Shown here in pieces: positions 18,875 to 30,100 of a stretch of 64,000 bases of DNA; the first letter of the stretch is position 1, and each line of letters starts with the position of its first letter. Source of the stretch: CAVVEC01 sp963747105 (GTDB lineage: Bacteria > Acidobacteriota > Terriglobia > Terriglobales > Acidobacteriaceae); contig CAVVEC010000012.1 in assembly GCA_963747105.1 (NCBI GenBank), positions 62,001-126,000 on the forward strand, in the 5' to 3' direction. A program made the position numbers and the translations under genes. A model generated the notes under the pieces. The model worked only from the letters and a program-made list of their open reading frames with translations, did not search any database and was not told where the DNA came from.

Positions 18875-19413
18875 GCATACGGATAGTAGCGTGGTTTGCA
18901 AAGATACTCTTGGTTTCACTCTGTTTGAGCGTTTTATCGAGCCACGCTCAGGAGCAGACAACCCCAAAAGCGGCGACGGGAGCATCCCAGAAGCCGGTCA
19001 GCGCTTACCGTCTCGACTTCTCCGTCAACGAACTGGAAGACGGCAAGAAGGTCAACACCCGCCAGTACTCGATGAACCTTAATACCGACGATGCGGACAC
19101 CATCAAGATTGGCACCCGTGTGCCGGTGGAGGCTAAACAAGGTGAGTTTACATACATTGACGTGGGCACAAACATCTGGAGCAGACTGAAAGAACGGGAT
19201 AGCGGTTTATTGCTCGAAGTCCGGTGCAACATCAGCAATTTTGCCGTTCCCGACCAGACAAACCGAGCGAACAGTATGCCTCTGCTCCGCCAGTTAGAGA
19301 TTAGTGGCAGCACAATCGCATTCCCGGGAAAACTGATCGTGATCGGCAGCGTGGACGACCCCAACTCCAAGCGCCAGTTTCAGCTGGAGGTGACCGCAAC
19401 CAAGCTGAAGTAG
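18871..19413 (+). CDS. Secreted hypothetical protein of the ECF sigma operon
   Basis: Signal peptide KILLVSLCLSVLSSHAQ, then about 150 residues rich in beta strand (YRLDFSVNELEDGKKVNTRQYSMNL... GTRVPVEAKQGEFTYIDVGTNIWSRL). It starts with an ATGA overlap with the putative anti-sigma gene. I do not recognise a named domain. Position suggests an envelope protein whose expression or sensing is tied to the sigma factor. Confidence 0.65.
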   Translation: MSIRIVAWFAKILLVSLCLSVLSSHAQEQTTPKAATGASQKPVSAYRLDFSVNELEDGKKVNTRQYSMNLNTDDADTIKIGTRVPVEAKQGEFTYIDVGTNIWSRLKERDSGLLLEVRCNISNFAVPDQTNRANSMPLLRQLEISGSTIAFPGKLIVIGSVDDPNSKRQFQLEVTATKLK

Positions 19414-19515
19414 GACATGGAAGGCGGTCGCCACCCCAGATTGCAACCCTGGTTGTGTGTGTCCCCGCGCTTGGGGAGGGCGAGCAGTCCGGCTGTAGCG
19501 GCAGCCGCCTCTTCT

Positions 19516-20214
19516 TTATCTATCGGCAATTTGTGCCGCTTCTTTAAATATCCGCACAAACATGGGGCGAGTCAGCTTCCCCGTCTGGGTGTTCTGGTTG
19601 GAGGGATGGTAGGAGGCCAACAAGGTCTTTCCATCCGGCATTTTGTACCTGGCGCCATGTTGGAAGAGATACGGTTTCTTGCTCGCCAGCTGGCCGCGCC
19701 GCTTCAGGTAGTTGAGATAAGCATCGAAGCCGATCTTGCCCAGCGCGACCACCACCTTTAATTTTGTAAGCCCGTCCATCTCGCTGTCGAGATAGGACGC
19801 ACAATTTACCAGTTCTTGCGGAAGCGGCTTGTTGTCGGGCGGAGCACAGCGTACGGCAGCAGTGATGTAAACATCTTTCAGTTTGAGCCCATCCTCGCGG
19901 TCGGTGGCGTTGGGCTGGTTGGCGAATCCGGTCTCATACAGAACTGGATACATGAATTTACCGGAGGCGTCGCCAGTGAACGGTCGTCCAGTGCGGTTCG
20001 AGCCGTGGGCGCCCGGAGCCAGGCCCAGGATCAGCACGCGCGCCTGAGGATCGCCGAACCCCGGCACCGGTTTTCCCCAGTATTCACAATCGCGATAAGC
20101 TCGGCGCTTTTCGCGCGCGACCATTTCGCGATAGGCCACCAGCCGCGGGCAGCGAGTGCAGGCCACGACTTCGCGGTTGAGTTGGGAAAGCCACCGGTAG
20201 GACATGGATACCAA
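19516..20214 (-). CDS. Type-5 uracil-DNA glycosylase (UDGb)
   Basis: Excises uracil and other deaminated bases from DNA. The motif GLAPGAHG (motif A) and the late motif LLASYHPSNQNTQTGKLT (motif B) define family 5 UDG. Cysteines in CTRCPRLVAYRE (residues about 19-22), later CEYWG, RCAPP and NCASYL would hold a 4Fe-4S cluster. 232 residues. No nearby repair partner is encoded. Confidence 0.92.
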   Translation of the reverse strand: MVSMSYRWLSQLNREVVACTRCPRLVAYREMVAREKRRAYRDCEYWGKPVPGFGDPQARVLILGLAPGAHGSNRTGRPFTGDASGKFMYPVLYETGFANQPNATDREDGLKLKDVYITAAVRCAPPDNKPLPQELVNCASYLDSEMDGLTKLKVVVALGKIGFDAYLNYLKRRGQLASKKPYLFQHGARYKMPDGKTLLASYHPSNQNTQTGKLTRPMFVRIFKEAAQIADR

Positions 20215-20247
20215 TTTACCAAGGCGGGCAGGGGAACGCGTTGCTGG

Positions 20248-21051
20248 CTATGCGGCATCCGCGATCCCGTTAGCTGGGGGCAATGCAGCCTGCAGTTGCG
20301 CAACGGTGTTCTCATCGATTGCGCGAGGAGTCGGAAACCCGCTTTGCGTCTGGAATTCAGCCAGAGCTGACAACGTGTGCTGCCCTGCGATACCGTCGAT
20401 CGCCCCCGGGTGAAAACCCAGATAGGTGAGATATAACTGGGTGGCGCGCACATTGAGGTCAGGCAACACTCCCGATGAATATTTCTGGAATTCGCCGTTC
20501 AGACGAACGTCGTAGCGATTGATCGCATAATTCGGGCCATTGTAGCCGCGAGCAAACGTGGCCCAATCGTGAGCTTGCAGCGAAGCCTGCAACTTGGTAC
20601 CAACCAGGAAACCGCCCATGGCCGCCAGTTGTTGATCTTCGGATTGCGACATGGCGGCGATCATGTCCTCGACATTTTGGAATCCAGCCAAGGCGTAGTT
20701 CATCCCCATGATTTGCCCGATGCCCCAGGAGGCGCTTTGCAGAGCCGCAGCCCGGTCTTCTGTGATGGCCGCTGCGAGCCGGTCGTACTGGTGAGCGCCC
20801 CGTGGGCCGTAGCCGCCGGGCGACGGATCGCTAATATCTCCATCGTCGTACTGACCCTGTGTCAGACGGTGAAAGATATGACGCTCGTAGAGAACTTGGG
20901 GACGGCGGTCGGCAAGGTATCCGCAGCCGGAGGTTTCGACCGCCAGTACGGCCCAGATCTCAGGCGCGAAGACGCCGAGGCTGCTGGCCACCCGGGCCAG
21001 ACCATCGCTCGACAACGCCCAGGCAGTTCCTTGAAATGGGAGTGGCGGCAT
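20248..21051 (-). CDS. N-acetylmuramidase with peptidoglycan-binding domain
   Basis: The central domain (about GLARVASSLGVFAPEIWAVLAVETSGCGYLADRRPQVLYERHIFHRLTQG to YNGPNY) matches the N-acetylmuramidase domain (DUF3380) of phage-type endolysins; the catalytic Glu is likely in AVETSG. The C-terminal 65 residues (RATQLYLTYLGFHPGAIDGIAGQHTLSALAEFQTQSGFP) are a PG_binding_1 repeat. The frame opens at 21180, but MPPLPFQGTAW (near 21051) precedes the domain by the right distance; the exact start is uncertain. No other phage genes surround it, so it is a domesticated or cell-wall remodelling enzyme. Confidence 0.85.
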   Translation of the reverse strand: MPPLPFQGTAWALSSDGLARVASSLGVFAPEIWAVLAVETSGCGYLADRRPQVLYERHIFHRLTQGQYDDGDISDPSPGGYGPRGAHQYDRLAAAITEDRAAALQSASWGIGQIMGMNYALAGFQNVEDMIAAMSQSEDQQLAAMGGFLVGTKLQASLQAHDWATFARGYNGPNYAINRYDVRLNGEFQKYSSGVLPDLNVRATQLYLTYLGFHPGAIDGIAGQHTLSALAEFQTQSGFPTPRAIDENTVAQLQAALPPANGIADAA

Positions 21052-21176
21052 GCTTTGACTACTTTCCTCAGCTTTCCCTAAGCTTCGCACATTGAGCGTG
21101 CATGAAGGCATCAGAAAGCTCCAACCTTTTTCACGGAGTGTCCTAATTTGGCACGGTAAATCGGCATGAGCAGGGT

Positions 21177-22439
21177 TCACTCATCCAATTCCTCAACCGT
21201 CATGTCCGCGAGGTTCCTGGCCTGACGCAGTTCCGGGAACAGCCACGCCCAAGTGGCGATCACGGCCAGCGTTCCTACTCCGCCTAACACGACCGCCGGC
21301 ACCGTTCCGAACCACTGCGCGGTCAAACCGGACTCGAATTCCCCGAGTTGGTTCGAGGTGCCAATAAAAATCATGTCCACGGCGACCACGCGTCCGCGCA
21401 TTTCGTCGGGTGTGGCCAGTTGCACGAGAGTCGCTCGGATCACCACGCTCACCATATCCGTTGCGCCGACCAGAACCAGCGCTGCCAGCGACAGCGCCAG
21501 GTTGCGCGAAAGCCCGAAGACGATGGTGAAGACGCCAAATCCCGCCACCGACCACAACAGCGTAGGGCCCGCCCTCCCGCGCAGGGGCCGATGGGCCAAA
21601 AGAATTGCCATGACTGCCGCTCCGACACCTGGAGCGCTGCGCAGCAGGCCCAGTCCCCACGGACCGGTTCGCAGAATCTCGCGGGCATAAACCGGCAGCA
21701 ACGCCACTGCACCTCCGAGCAGAACCGCGAACATGTCCAGCGAAATCGAGCCCAGAACCAGTTTGTGGTCCCAGATATAGTGGAAACCTGCCAGAACTGT
21801 CTTCAGGCTTGTGGGTTCGCGGCGCCGGGTTCGGGGACGCAGCTTAATTTTGAGCGTCGAGGCCATACCGCCAAGCGAAACTACAGCCGCCGTCGCATAC
21901 ACGGCTGATGCGCCGTGGAAAAACGCGTACAGCAGGCCGCCGATCGACGGCCCCAGAATCGTAGCTCCTTGAAAAACGCTTGCGTTCCAGGCCACAGCGT
22001 TGTGAAAATGTTCTTCAGGCACCAACTGCGGCAGCAGAGCCCGGCTGGCCGTGCCGTTGAACGAGCGGACCACGCCAAGCAAAACCAGGATCACATAGAT
22101 GGGACGCACCGAAGCCGCGCCCTGCGACGCAATTCCCCACAGCAGCCCCGAACACACCGCGAACCCGCCGTAGCACCACATCACGAGGCGGCGGCGATCG
22201 AAGCGGTCGGCAGCATGTCCCGCGGCCAGAAAGAACACAATGCCCGGCAGGAATTGGGCCAGTCCCACCAAGCCCAGATCGAGAGGGCGCTTGGTGATCT
22301 CGTACACTTGCCATCCGACCGCGACGGACTGCATCTCCAGAGCGGACACGATGCAGAACCGTGCTATCGCGTAAGCAGTGAAATCCGGATGAGTAAACGC
22401 AATACCACCGGCGAGTCTGGGATCTCCCGATGCGGCCAT
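21177..22439 (-). CDS. MFS transporter (EntS-like, MFS_3)
   Basis: Twelve hydrophobic segments, the loop motif GHAADRFDRRRLVMWCYGGFA after segment 2, and RPLRGRAG after segment 8. The arrangement matches the enterobactin-exporter-like MFS_3 family. ATG 22439 (MAASGDPRLAGG) is preferred: the open frame upstream to 22553 is made from the GCGGGCG-type repeat at 22475-22520. Substrate unknown. The stop lies within a few bases of the start of the muramidase frame. Confidence 0.88.
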   Translation of the reverse strand: MAASGDPRLAGGIAFTHPDFTAYAIARFCIVSALEMQSVAVGWQVYEITKRPLDLGLVGLAQFLPGIVFFLAAGHAADRFDRRRLVMWCYGGFAVCSGLLWGIASQGAASVRPIYVILVLLGVVRSFNGTASRALLPQLVPEEHFHNAVAWNASVFQGATILGPSIGGLLYAFFHGASAVYATAAVVSLGGMASTLKIKLRPRTRRREPTSLKTVLAGFHYIWDHKLVLGSISLDMFAVLLGGAVALLPVYAREILRTGPWGLGLLRSAPGVGAAVMAILLAHRPLRGRAGPTLLWSVAGFGVFTIVFGLSRNLALSLAALVLVGATDMVSVVIRATLVQLATPDEMRGRVVAVDMIFIGTSNQLGEFESGLTAQWFGTVPAVVLGGVGTLAVIATWAWLFPELRQARNLADMTVEELDE

Positions 22440-22474
22440 CGCTTTACTGTGCCACAAAACGCTCTGTGCAGGAC

Positions 22475-22522
22475 GGGCGTGTGTGGGGCGGGCGTGTGTG
22501 GGGCGGGCGCCCTCGCCCGCCA
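22475..22522. repeat. GGCGGGCG/CGCCCGCC palindromic repeat, copy 1
   Basis: Two GTGTGTGGGGCGGGC units followed by GGCGGGCGCCCTCGCCCGCC, a near-perfect palindrome. Copies of the palindrome occur in coding regions at 22901-22929 and 25262-25318. Confidence 0.65.
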
Positions 22523-22544
22523 AGTGAGCAATCAGAATGAGACA

Positions 22545-23261
22545 ATGACTCAATCACTCAATGATTCCATGATTCCATGGCTCAATCTTCTGGGCTGGGT
22601 AGCGTGTATCGTTTACGGCACGATCCCCTCGTTCTGGCTGGCCATTCACCCATGGGCCAACTATTGGCGATCGCGGAAACGCTCGCCATACTTGTTTCTG
22701 CTGCCGGCTTGGATTGCGATGTGGATCGTGCTCGGATTGGCCACATCCCCATGGCGGCACTTTGCGCTTTACAAGACGCCTTGGTCATGGGCTCCGGCAC
22801 TGGCCCTGTTCGGCGTGGGATTTTGGCTATACGCGCAATCCAGCAAGCATTTCAGCGCGAAGCAACTGGCTGGTTTGCCAGAATTGACCGGCGAAAATCG
22901 CGTAGGGGCGGGTGCCCTCACCCGCCCGGCGGAGCGATGCTCCGCAATCTCACGGCAGAATCCTGGCAAGCTGTCCCCGGACGAGGGCGTTCGGGGCTAC
23001 GTGATTCATCGTGAGCAGCGCTTGATCACCTCTGGCATTCGCGCTCGCGTGCGGCATCCCGTCTATCTGGCGCATCTGTGTGAGATGCTGGCGTGGAGTC
23101 TCGGGACAGGGCTGGTGGTATGTTACGGGTTGACGGCGTTCGCCGTGCTCACCGGCACGGTTATGATTCGGATGGAAGATGAGGAACTAGAGAAGAGATT
23201 CGGAGATGAATACGCCCACTATAAAAAACGTGTTCCCTCGGTCTTGCCGAGAATAGGGTAG
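22545..23261 (+). CDS. Isoprenylcysteine methyltransferase-like membrane protein
   Basis: Five or so hydrophobic segments and a C-terminal ICMT/PEMT-type block: GIRARVRHPVYLAHLCEMLAWSLG then RMEDEELEKRFGDEYAHYKKRVPSVLP. The RHPxY and EExxL...F....Y pattern binds S-adenosylmethionine in this family. Likely methylates a lipid or membrane-linked thiol; the substrate is unknown. ATG 22545 is chosen because the upstream frame is antisense to the MFS gene. An insertion of about 20 residues (VGAGALTRPAERC) is encoded by a copy of the GGCGGG palindromic repeat and keeps the frame. Confidence 0.78.
   Translation: MTQSLNDSMIPWLNLLGWVACIVYGTIPSFWLAIHPWANYWRSRKRSPYLFLLPAWIAMWIVLGLATSPWRHFALYKTPWSWAPALALFGVGFWLYAQSSKHFSAKQLAGLPELTGENRVGAGALTRPAERCSAISRQNPGKLSPDEGVRGYVIHREQRLITSGIRARVRHPVYLAHLCEMLAWSLGTGLVVCYGLTAFAVLTGTVMIRMEDEELEKRFGDEYAHYKKRVPSVLPRIG
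22901..22937. repeat. GGGCGGGTGCCCTCACCCGCCC repeat inside a gene, copy 2
   Basis: The palindrome GGGCGGGTGCCCTCACCCGC plus flank lies within the methyltransferase-like gene and encodes VGAGALTRPAER without breaking the frame. Confidence 0.6.
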
Positions 23262-23309
23262 CGGTTGCTCGTGTAACGGCGACGTCACAACCACCAGGAT
23301 CGCCGACGA

Positions 23310-24506
23310 TCACTCGAGCGGCACCAACTCACCACACTGGTCGTATTTGAAGATTGTCGCGCTTTCGCGATGGGTGCTCCACCATTCCCTCCATTTCGCG
23401 TGAGTGGCCGATGGCTGCGCTTCCGTCGCGGAGCGATGAGTTAACACTTGCAACCCGAACTCCGCAGTCCCACTCACCCGCTCTTCGGGCGAGCGCAACA
23501 GTTCAATCAGTACGGGCACGGCGGCGCGCGAGCCAGTGGAGTAAAGTGCCCGAACAGCGGATTGCCGCACTGTGGCGGACTGATCCTTAAGCTCTGCAGC
23601 CAGAAGCGGAACGGCATCATCGCCGCCGACTTCTCCGGCAGACTCCATCGCCACCTCCCGGCCGTAGCTGCCCGGCGGATTAGCGTGGGCGACCTTGAGC
23701 AGCACGGCTAGATCATCGTGAGTCCCGATTTCGCCAAGATAGCGAATCGCATCCTGATATTCGCCAGCCGCCTGGGTGGGCGGGGAGTTCTTCACGAAGG
23801 ACACGAGAGCTTGATGGGCAGCCGGTGTACCGAGATTGCGAAGACCCCGGACGGCGAAGTATCTCAACTCTGGAGAATCGAGCATCTGCAGGATTGTCCC
23901 TTCCAAGAACCGCGGTGCCAAGTTGGCAATAACATCCGCCGCTTCGATTCGCTGGTCCGAGTCACCCGATCGAAGATCAGCCAGATACTTCTGGAATTCG
24001 GGCTTCAGGTCGCTGTCCGTGGAAGATTCGAGGACAATCTCTAGTTGGGCGTCAAAGGTTTCGTGGGTACCCTTGGGTCCCAACAAAGCTAGATCGCCAT
24101 CGCCTGGGCCATATGGAAGTTCGTGGGTAACCCGCAACGAATATCGGCCGGGTTGAAGGAGATCGTAGGGCTGGTTGAGCAGGATTCGATCGGTGTGACC
24201 GCCACCCGGCTTCAGGATCTTGTCGCTACTTGCGCAGCTTCCCGCTATACTACCGTAGCAGCTGAGTGACTCCCGACTCTTGGCTCCTTCCACCTTAATC
24301 TCGTAGCCTCCGCAGAAGCTGAGAGGGTCAGCAATGCCAATCGTGACAGGCTGTTTCCCTTTGTTTTCCACTTCGAAAGTCAGGAAAACGGGCTCACCGG
24401 CAGAATACGTTCTTTTCGATAAATAAAACCGCCCATCCAGTTGGGAACCTGCCAATGCTGGAAGCGCTAGGCCCACTAGCAAGAAATGAAAGACCAGGGA
24501 ACGCAT
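23310..24506 (-). CDS. Secreted HEAT-repeat protein
   Basis: Signal peptide (LVFHFLLVGLALPALAG), then a beta-rich domain of about 140 residues (YLSKRTYSAGEPVFLTFEVENKGKQPVTI, an intracellular-proteinase-inhibitor or Ig-like fold). HEAT/PBS-lyase-type repeats follow (APRFLEGTILQMLDSPELRYFAVRGLRNLG; VPLLAAELKDQSATVRQSAVRALYSTGSRAAVPVLIELL). 398 residues. Probably a periplasmic or surface scaffold. No enzyme motif seen. Confidence 0.75.
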   Translation of the reverse strand: MRSLVFHFLLVGLALPALAGSQLDGRFYLSKRTYSAGEPVFLTFEVENKGKQPVTIGIADPLSFCGGYEIKVEGAKSRESLSCYGSIAGSCASSDKILKPGGGHTDRILLNQPYDLLQPGRYSLRVTHELPYGPGDGDLALLGPKGTHETFDAQLEIVLESSTDSDLKPEFQKYLADLRSGDSDQRIEAADVIANLAPRFLEGTILQMLDSPELRYFAVRGLRNLGTPAAHQALVSFVKNSPPTQAAGEYQDAIRYLGEIGTHDDLAVLLKVAHANPPGSYGREVAMESAGEVGGDDAVPLLAAELKDQSATVRQSAVRALYSTGSRAAVPVLIELLRSPEERVSGTAEFGLQVLTHRSATEAQPSATHAKWREWWSTHRESATIFKYDQCGELVPLE

Positions 24507-24801
24507 AGTCTAAACCTCCGTCAAACACAGCGGATCGGACACCGGAGAGCCAACGAGCAACGGTGAGAACGGCGCACTGGTGCGATTATGCGACAAAAGT
24601 TACTGCGCTTCCAGATCACCTGCGTAACCGGGCGATTTCACCAGCAGCCCTAGAGACTCAAGCTTGGACAGGGCCCACCGTATAATTCATCTGAGCCAAC
24701 GACGAACGACCAACGACTCTCTGCATGCGCTTTGAACTTGAGGCGTTTGCGCGGCGTATGAGCCGCGCGCCGAAATCCCGAGCACGGCGAGGGACCTCCC
24801 T
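24507..24801. other. Intergenic region upstream of the LolC-like gene
   Basis: No gene seen. It contains a short dispersed repeat CCAACGACGAACGACCAACG at 24698-24717 and a hairpin GCGCGGC-N6-GCCGCGC near 24751-24771, just ahead of the LolC-like start. Confidence 0.5.
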
Positions 24802-26154
24802 ATGAGGTTCGAACTTTTTATCGCCTCTCGCTATCTCCGCGCCAAACGGCGCCAGGCTTTCATCGGCGTCATCACAGGCATTTCCATCGCTGGGGTCGCT
24901 GCCGGGGTCGCTTCGCTGGTTATCGCGCTCGCCATTAATAACGGATTTCGCCAGGATCTCCAGGATCGCCTCTTGGGCTCGACTTCGCACATCAACCTGC
25001 TGCGGGTACAAAGCGACGGAATCAAAGACTGGCATCCGCTCATGGATCGACTGGCGAAAGAGCCGCACGTGGTTGCGGCTGCCCCCGCGATTTACGAGCA
25101 GGTTCTGATTTCGCGCGGACCGCGGGCGCGGGGCGCGGTACTGAAGGGAATGATCCCAGCGTATGAAAGAAAAGTCAGCGATCTGCTGAAGACAGTGACC
25201 CGTGGCTCGGCGGATTCGCTCGACGAAGACCGGTCAACGACGACCTCCGTTGCTCCGTCGTCACAAGCCGCGGGCGAGGGCGCCCGCGCCACACAGGACA
25301 CCCGCGCCACACACGGCCAATCGCCTGACGCTCTTGAGGATGTTCAAGAGCGCATAGCCGCCATGCCCCCTGTCATTCTCGGTAAAGATATGGCCGACGA
25401 ACTCGGCGCTACGGTCGGCTCCGTCGTTCTGGTCACCAGCCCGCAAGGCGAACTCACTCCCTTTGGCATCGTTCCCAAGTACAACCGGTTTCGCGTGGTC
25501 GGGATCTTCAACTCCGGCTTCTACGATTACGACAGTTCCTGGGCGTTCACTCGTCTCAGCGACGCGCAACAGCTGTTTGGTCTTGGAGATCTGGTTTCGG
25601 TACTTGAGTTCAAGGTGGACGACATCTACAAAGCCGATCAGATTGGCAATCGACTGGAGCAGGCCGCGGGCAAGGGCTTCATGGCCACCAACTGGATGCA
25701 GCAGAACAAGGCGCTCTTCCGTGCGCTGCGGTTGGAGCGGTTGGTGACGTTCATCACGATAGGGCTCATTGTTTTTGTGGCCGCCTTGAACATTCTGATC
25801 TCGCTGACCATGATGGTGATGGAGAAAACCCGCGACATCGCCGTGCTCATGTCCATGGGCACGCGCAAATCGCAGGTGCGCCGCATCTTCATCGCTCAAG
25901 GCGTGTTGATCGGGGTGGTCGGGACGGCCATTGGATTGGTGCTCGGGTACGCACTTTCCTGGATCGGCGGGCACTATCATTTGTTGTCACTTGCTCCCGA
26001 GGTGTACTCGATTGATTACGTGCCCTTCGCCCCGCGCGCGATGGATGGCCTGCTGGTGGCGCTGGTGGCCATTGGCATCTCGTTGATCGCGACGGTGTAT
26101 CCGTCCTGGTCGGCGGCGCGCATTCTGCCGGCGGAAGCCTTGCGCTACGAATGA
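24802..26154 (+). CDS. LolC/LolE-type ABC transporter permease
   Basis: Starts MRFELFIASRYLRAKRRQAFIGVITGISIAGVAAGV, the N-terminal MacB_PCD/LolC signature, and ends with an FtsX domain of three membrane helices and WSAARILPAEALRYE. This family extracts lipoproteins from the inner membrane for the Lol pathway. 450 residues is longer than usual because about 35 residues (SSQAAGEGARATQDTRATHGQ) between the periplasmic halves are encoded by a palindromic repeat. A matching ATPase gene lies 300 bases downstream. Confidence 0.88.
   Translation: MRFELFIASRYLRAKRRQAFIGVITGISIAGVAAGVASLVIALAINNGFRQDLQDRLLGSTSHINLLRVQSDGIKDWHPLMDRLAKEPHVVAAAPAIYEQVLISRGPRARGAVLKGMIPAYERKVSDLLKTVTRGSADSLDEDRSTTTSVAPSSQAAGEGARATQDTRATHGQSPDALEDVQERIAAMPPVILGKDMADELGATVGSVVLVTSPQGELTPFGIVPKYNRFRVVGIFNSGFYDYDSSWAFTRLSDAQQLFGLGDLVSVLEFKVDDIYKADQIGNRLEQAAGKGFMATNWMQQNKALFRALRLERLVTFITIGLIVFVAALNILISLTMMVMEKTRDIAVLMSMGTRKSQVRRIFIAQGVLIGVVGTAIGLVLGYALSWIGGHYHLLSLAPEVYSIDYVPFAPRAMDGLLVALVAIGISLIATVYPSWSAARILPAEALRYE
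25262..25320. repeat. GCGGGCGAGGGCGCCCGC repeat inside the LolC-like gene, copy 3
   Basis: GCGGGCGAGGGCGCCCGC followed by two CCCGCGCCACAC units, the inverted form of the repeat at 22475-22522. It is read through in frame as AAGEGARATQDTRATHG. Confidence 0.65.
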
Positions 26155-26462
26155 GCAACGTTGCTGCGACGTGGGCTTTACGTTTCCAGGTTTAGGTTTC
26201 AAGGACATCCCGGGCCATTTCTTGTGTGACGCTGTCCCTTGCGATTCCCCGAGGTCTGGACATTGGTCCGCACATAAGTGACCGAGGTCACATTCCTTCA
26301 CCCGCTTTCTGCAGTACAGTTTTCGTGTAGAGCCTTGCCGCAAGGCTTGGGCAGGAACTCTCGCGTGCTGCTCGTGTTTTAATGGGTATGGCAACCCTGT
26401 CGCGGGTATGCCGGGTGAAGGCGGCTTGTCAGCCTTGATTCCTGAGACGAGGAGCATTGCGG
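26155..26462. other. Intergenic region with two perfect palindromes
   Basis: No gene seen. Contains GTGACC-GA-GGTCAC at 26278-26291 and AGCCTTGC-C-GCAAGGCT at 26331-26347. Either could be an operator or an RNA hairpin in the leader of the downstream ATPase gene. Confidence 0.5.
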
Positions 26463-27173
26463 GTGCATCTAATCGGGCAGGTTATGCTGAGGAGCGAAGG
26501 CCTCAAGAGGGTCTTCCGGTCGGGCAAGTCGGACCTGGTGCTCTTTGAAAATTTGTCGTTTCAGGTGGCGAAAGGCGAGATGCTGGCCATCGTAGGGGAA
26601 TCGGGTGCGGGAAAGAGTACCCTGTTGCACATCCTCGGGGCGCTTGATAGGGCTTCCGCAGGTGACGTATACTGCGCCCACCTGCGATTGAGTACTCTTA
26701 CGGAGCAAGCCGCGGCCGAGTTTCGCAATCGCGAGATCGGCTTCGTTTGGCAATTCCACTACCTGTTGCCGGAGTTTACGGCACTGGAGAATGTGGCAAT
26801 GCCGCTCCTGCTTCGGGGTCAGCCCTGGCAGGATGCCCAAGGGGATGCGTTGCGGTGGCTCCGCGAGGTCGGTTTAGAGCAGCGCTCGCATCATCGTTCG
26901 GGGGAGCTTTCCGGTGGTGAACAGCAGCGCGTAGCTTTGGCCCGGGCTCTGATCACACAGCCCCGGCTCTTGCTGGCGGATGAACCGACCGGGGACCTCG
27001 ATAGTCGCACGGCAGACTCAGTTTTTGAATTGATCGCCCGCTTACATCGCGACTATCAGTTGACCTCGCTCATCGCCACCCACAACCTTGGGTTCGCACG
27101 TCGCTGCCATCGCGTTCTGCGCTTAGAAAGCGGACGGATTCAGGAGGTAGCGCCGGAGACGCTCGCGGTATAG
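26463..27173 (+). CDS. ABC transporter ATP-binding protein (LolD-like)
   Basis: Walker A GESGAGKST, Q-loop FVWQFHYLLPEFTALENVAMPLLL (LolD-type), signature LSGGEQQRVALARALI, Walker B LLLADEPTGDLDS and H-loop IATHNLGFA. The HYLLPEFTALENVAMPL block is typical of LolD. The frame opens at TTG 26457, but GTG 26463 has GAGGAG eight bases upstream; ATG 26484 is another option. About 236 residues. It would power the LolC-like permease encoded upstream, although a 308-base gap with palindromes separates them. Confidence 0.87.
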   Translation: MHLIGQVMLRSEGLKRVFRSGKSDLVLFENLSFQVAKGEMLAIVGESGAGKSTLLHILGALDRASAGDVYCAHLRLSTLTEQAAAEFRNREIGFVWQFHYLLPEFTALENVAMPLLLRGQPWQDAQGDALRWLREVGLEQRSHHRSGELSGGEQQRVALARALITQPRLLLADEPTGDLDSRTADSVFELIARLHRDYQLTSLIATHNLGFARRCHRVLRLESGRIQEVAPETLAV

Positions 27174-27433
27174 TACGTCAGGGGAATTGACTTTCGGGTG
27201 CGGGCGTGCCGGAATGATAGACGGGAAGCGGGGATGCAAGAAGTTGCAACCACTTGCCGAGAAACGACAACTTTGGTGTCTTTGGTAACTGATGAGCAGG
27301 TGGGTAACCCACGATATTCAACAGTGGGACGTTGGCAGCTTGATTGCACCAGTGGTTACGGTCAGGGAGTTCCGAGAGGCAAGGCAGCAAGGTTGGCCGC
27401 AAGTCTCTCCGGAAGCTCGGGGGAAAGGTTTAT
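27174..27433. other. Leader region of clpC
   Basis: No gene supported. A perfect inverted repeat GTGGG-TAA-CCCAC lies near 27300-27313. I see no CIRCE element (TTAGCACTC-N9-GAGTGCTAA) and no confident -35/-10 pair. Confidence 0.4.
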
Positions 27434-29881
<2,448 letters not shown>

Positions 29882-30063
29882 CGCTCGCGGCAGCAGTGTG
29901 GAACGGTTGGTAAACCTAGTGGTTGCTTCAAGTTACCAAAATGTAACTTGACAAGAGATTTTTGGCTTGAATCGTTTAGCAGCCTATCGCATCATATATA
30001 TCGAAGTTCGCGATCCCCAAGGGATTGCTATTCCCTGACCCGGGGCGAGAATTAGGGTAGAGC

Positions 30064-30093
30064 GGGCCACCTTCGCGAAAGCGCTGGTGGCCC
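30064..30093. terminator. Stem-loop between clpC and a convergent gene
   Basis: GGGCCACC (30064-30071) pairs with GGTGGCCC (30086-30093); inside is CGC-GAAA-GCG with a GNRA-type loop. It sits between convergent genes and may serve both. No long U-run. Confidence 0.6.
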
Positions 30094-30100
30094 CCTCGCT

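Noticed and set aside
20248..21051. Prophage suggested by the N-acetylmuramidase
   Set aside because: No other phage structural, integrase or holin gene is near it; one lysozyme domain is not enough.
21915..22544. N-terminal 210 residues of a 448-residue plus-strand frame
   Set aside because: Antisense to the MFS gene; the real protein starts at ATG 22545.
27174..27433. CIRCE or CtsR operator upstream of clpC
   Set aside because: Neither the CIRCE inverted repeat nor a heptad CtsR repeat is present; only an unrelated GTGGG/CCCAC palindrome is seen.
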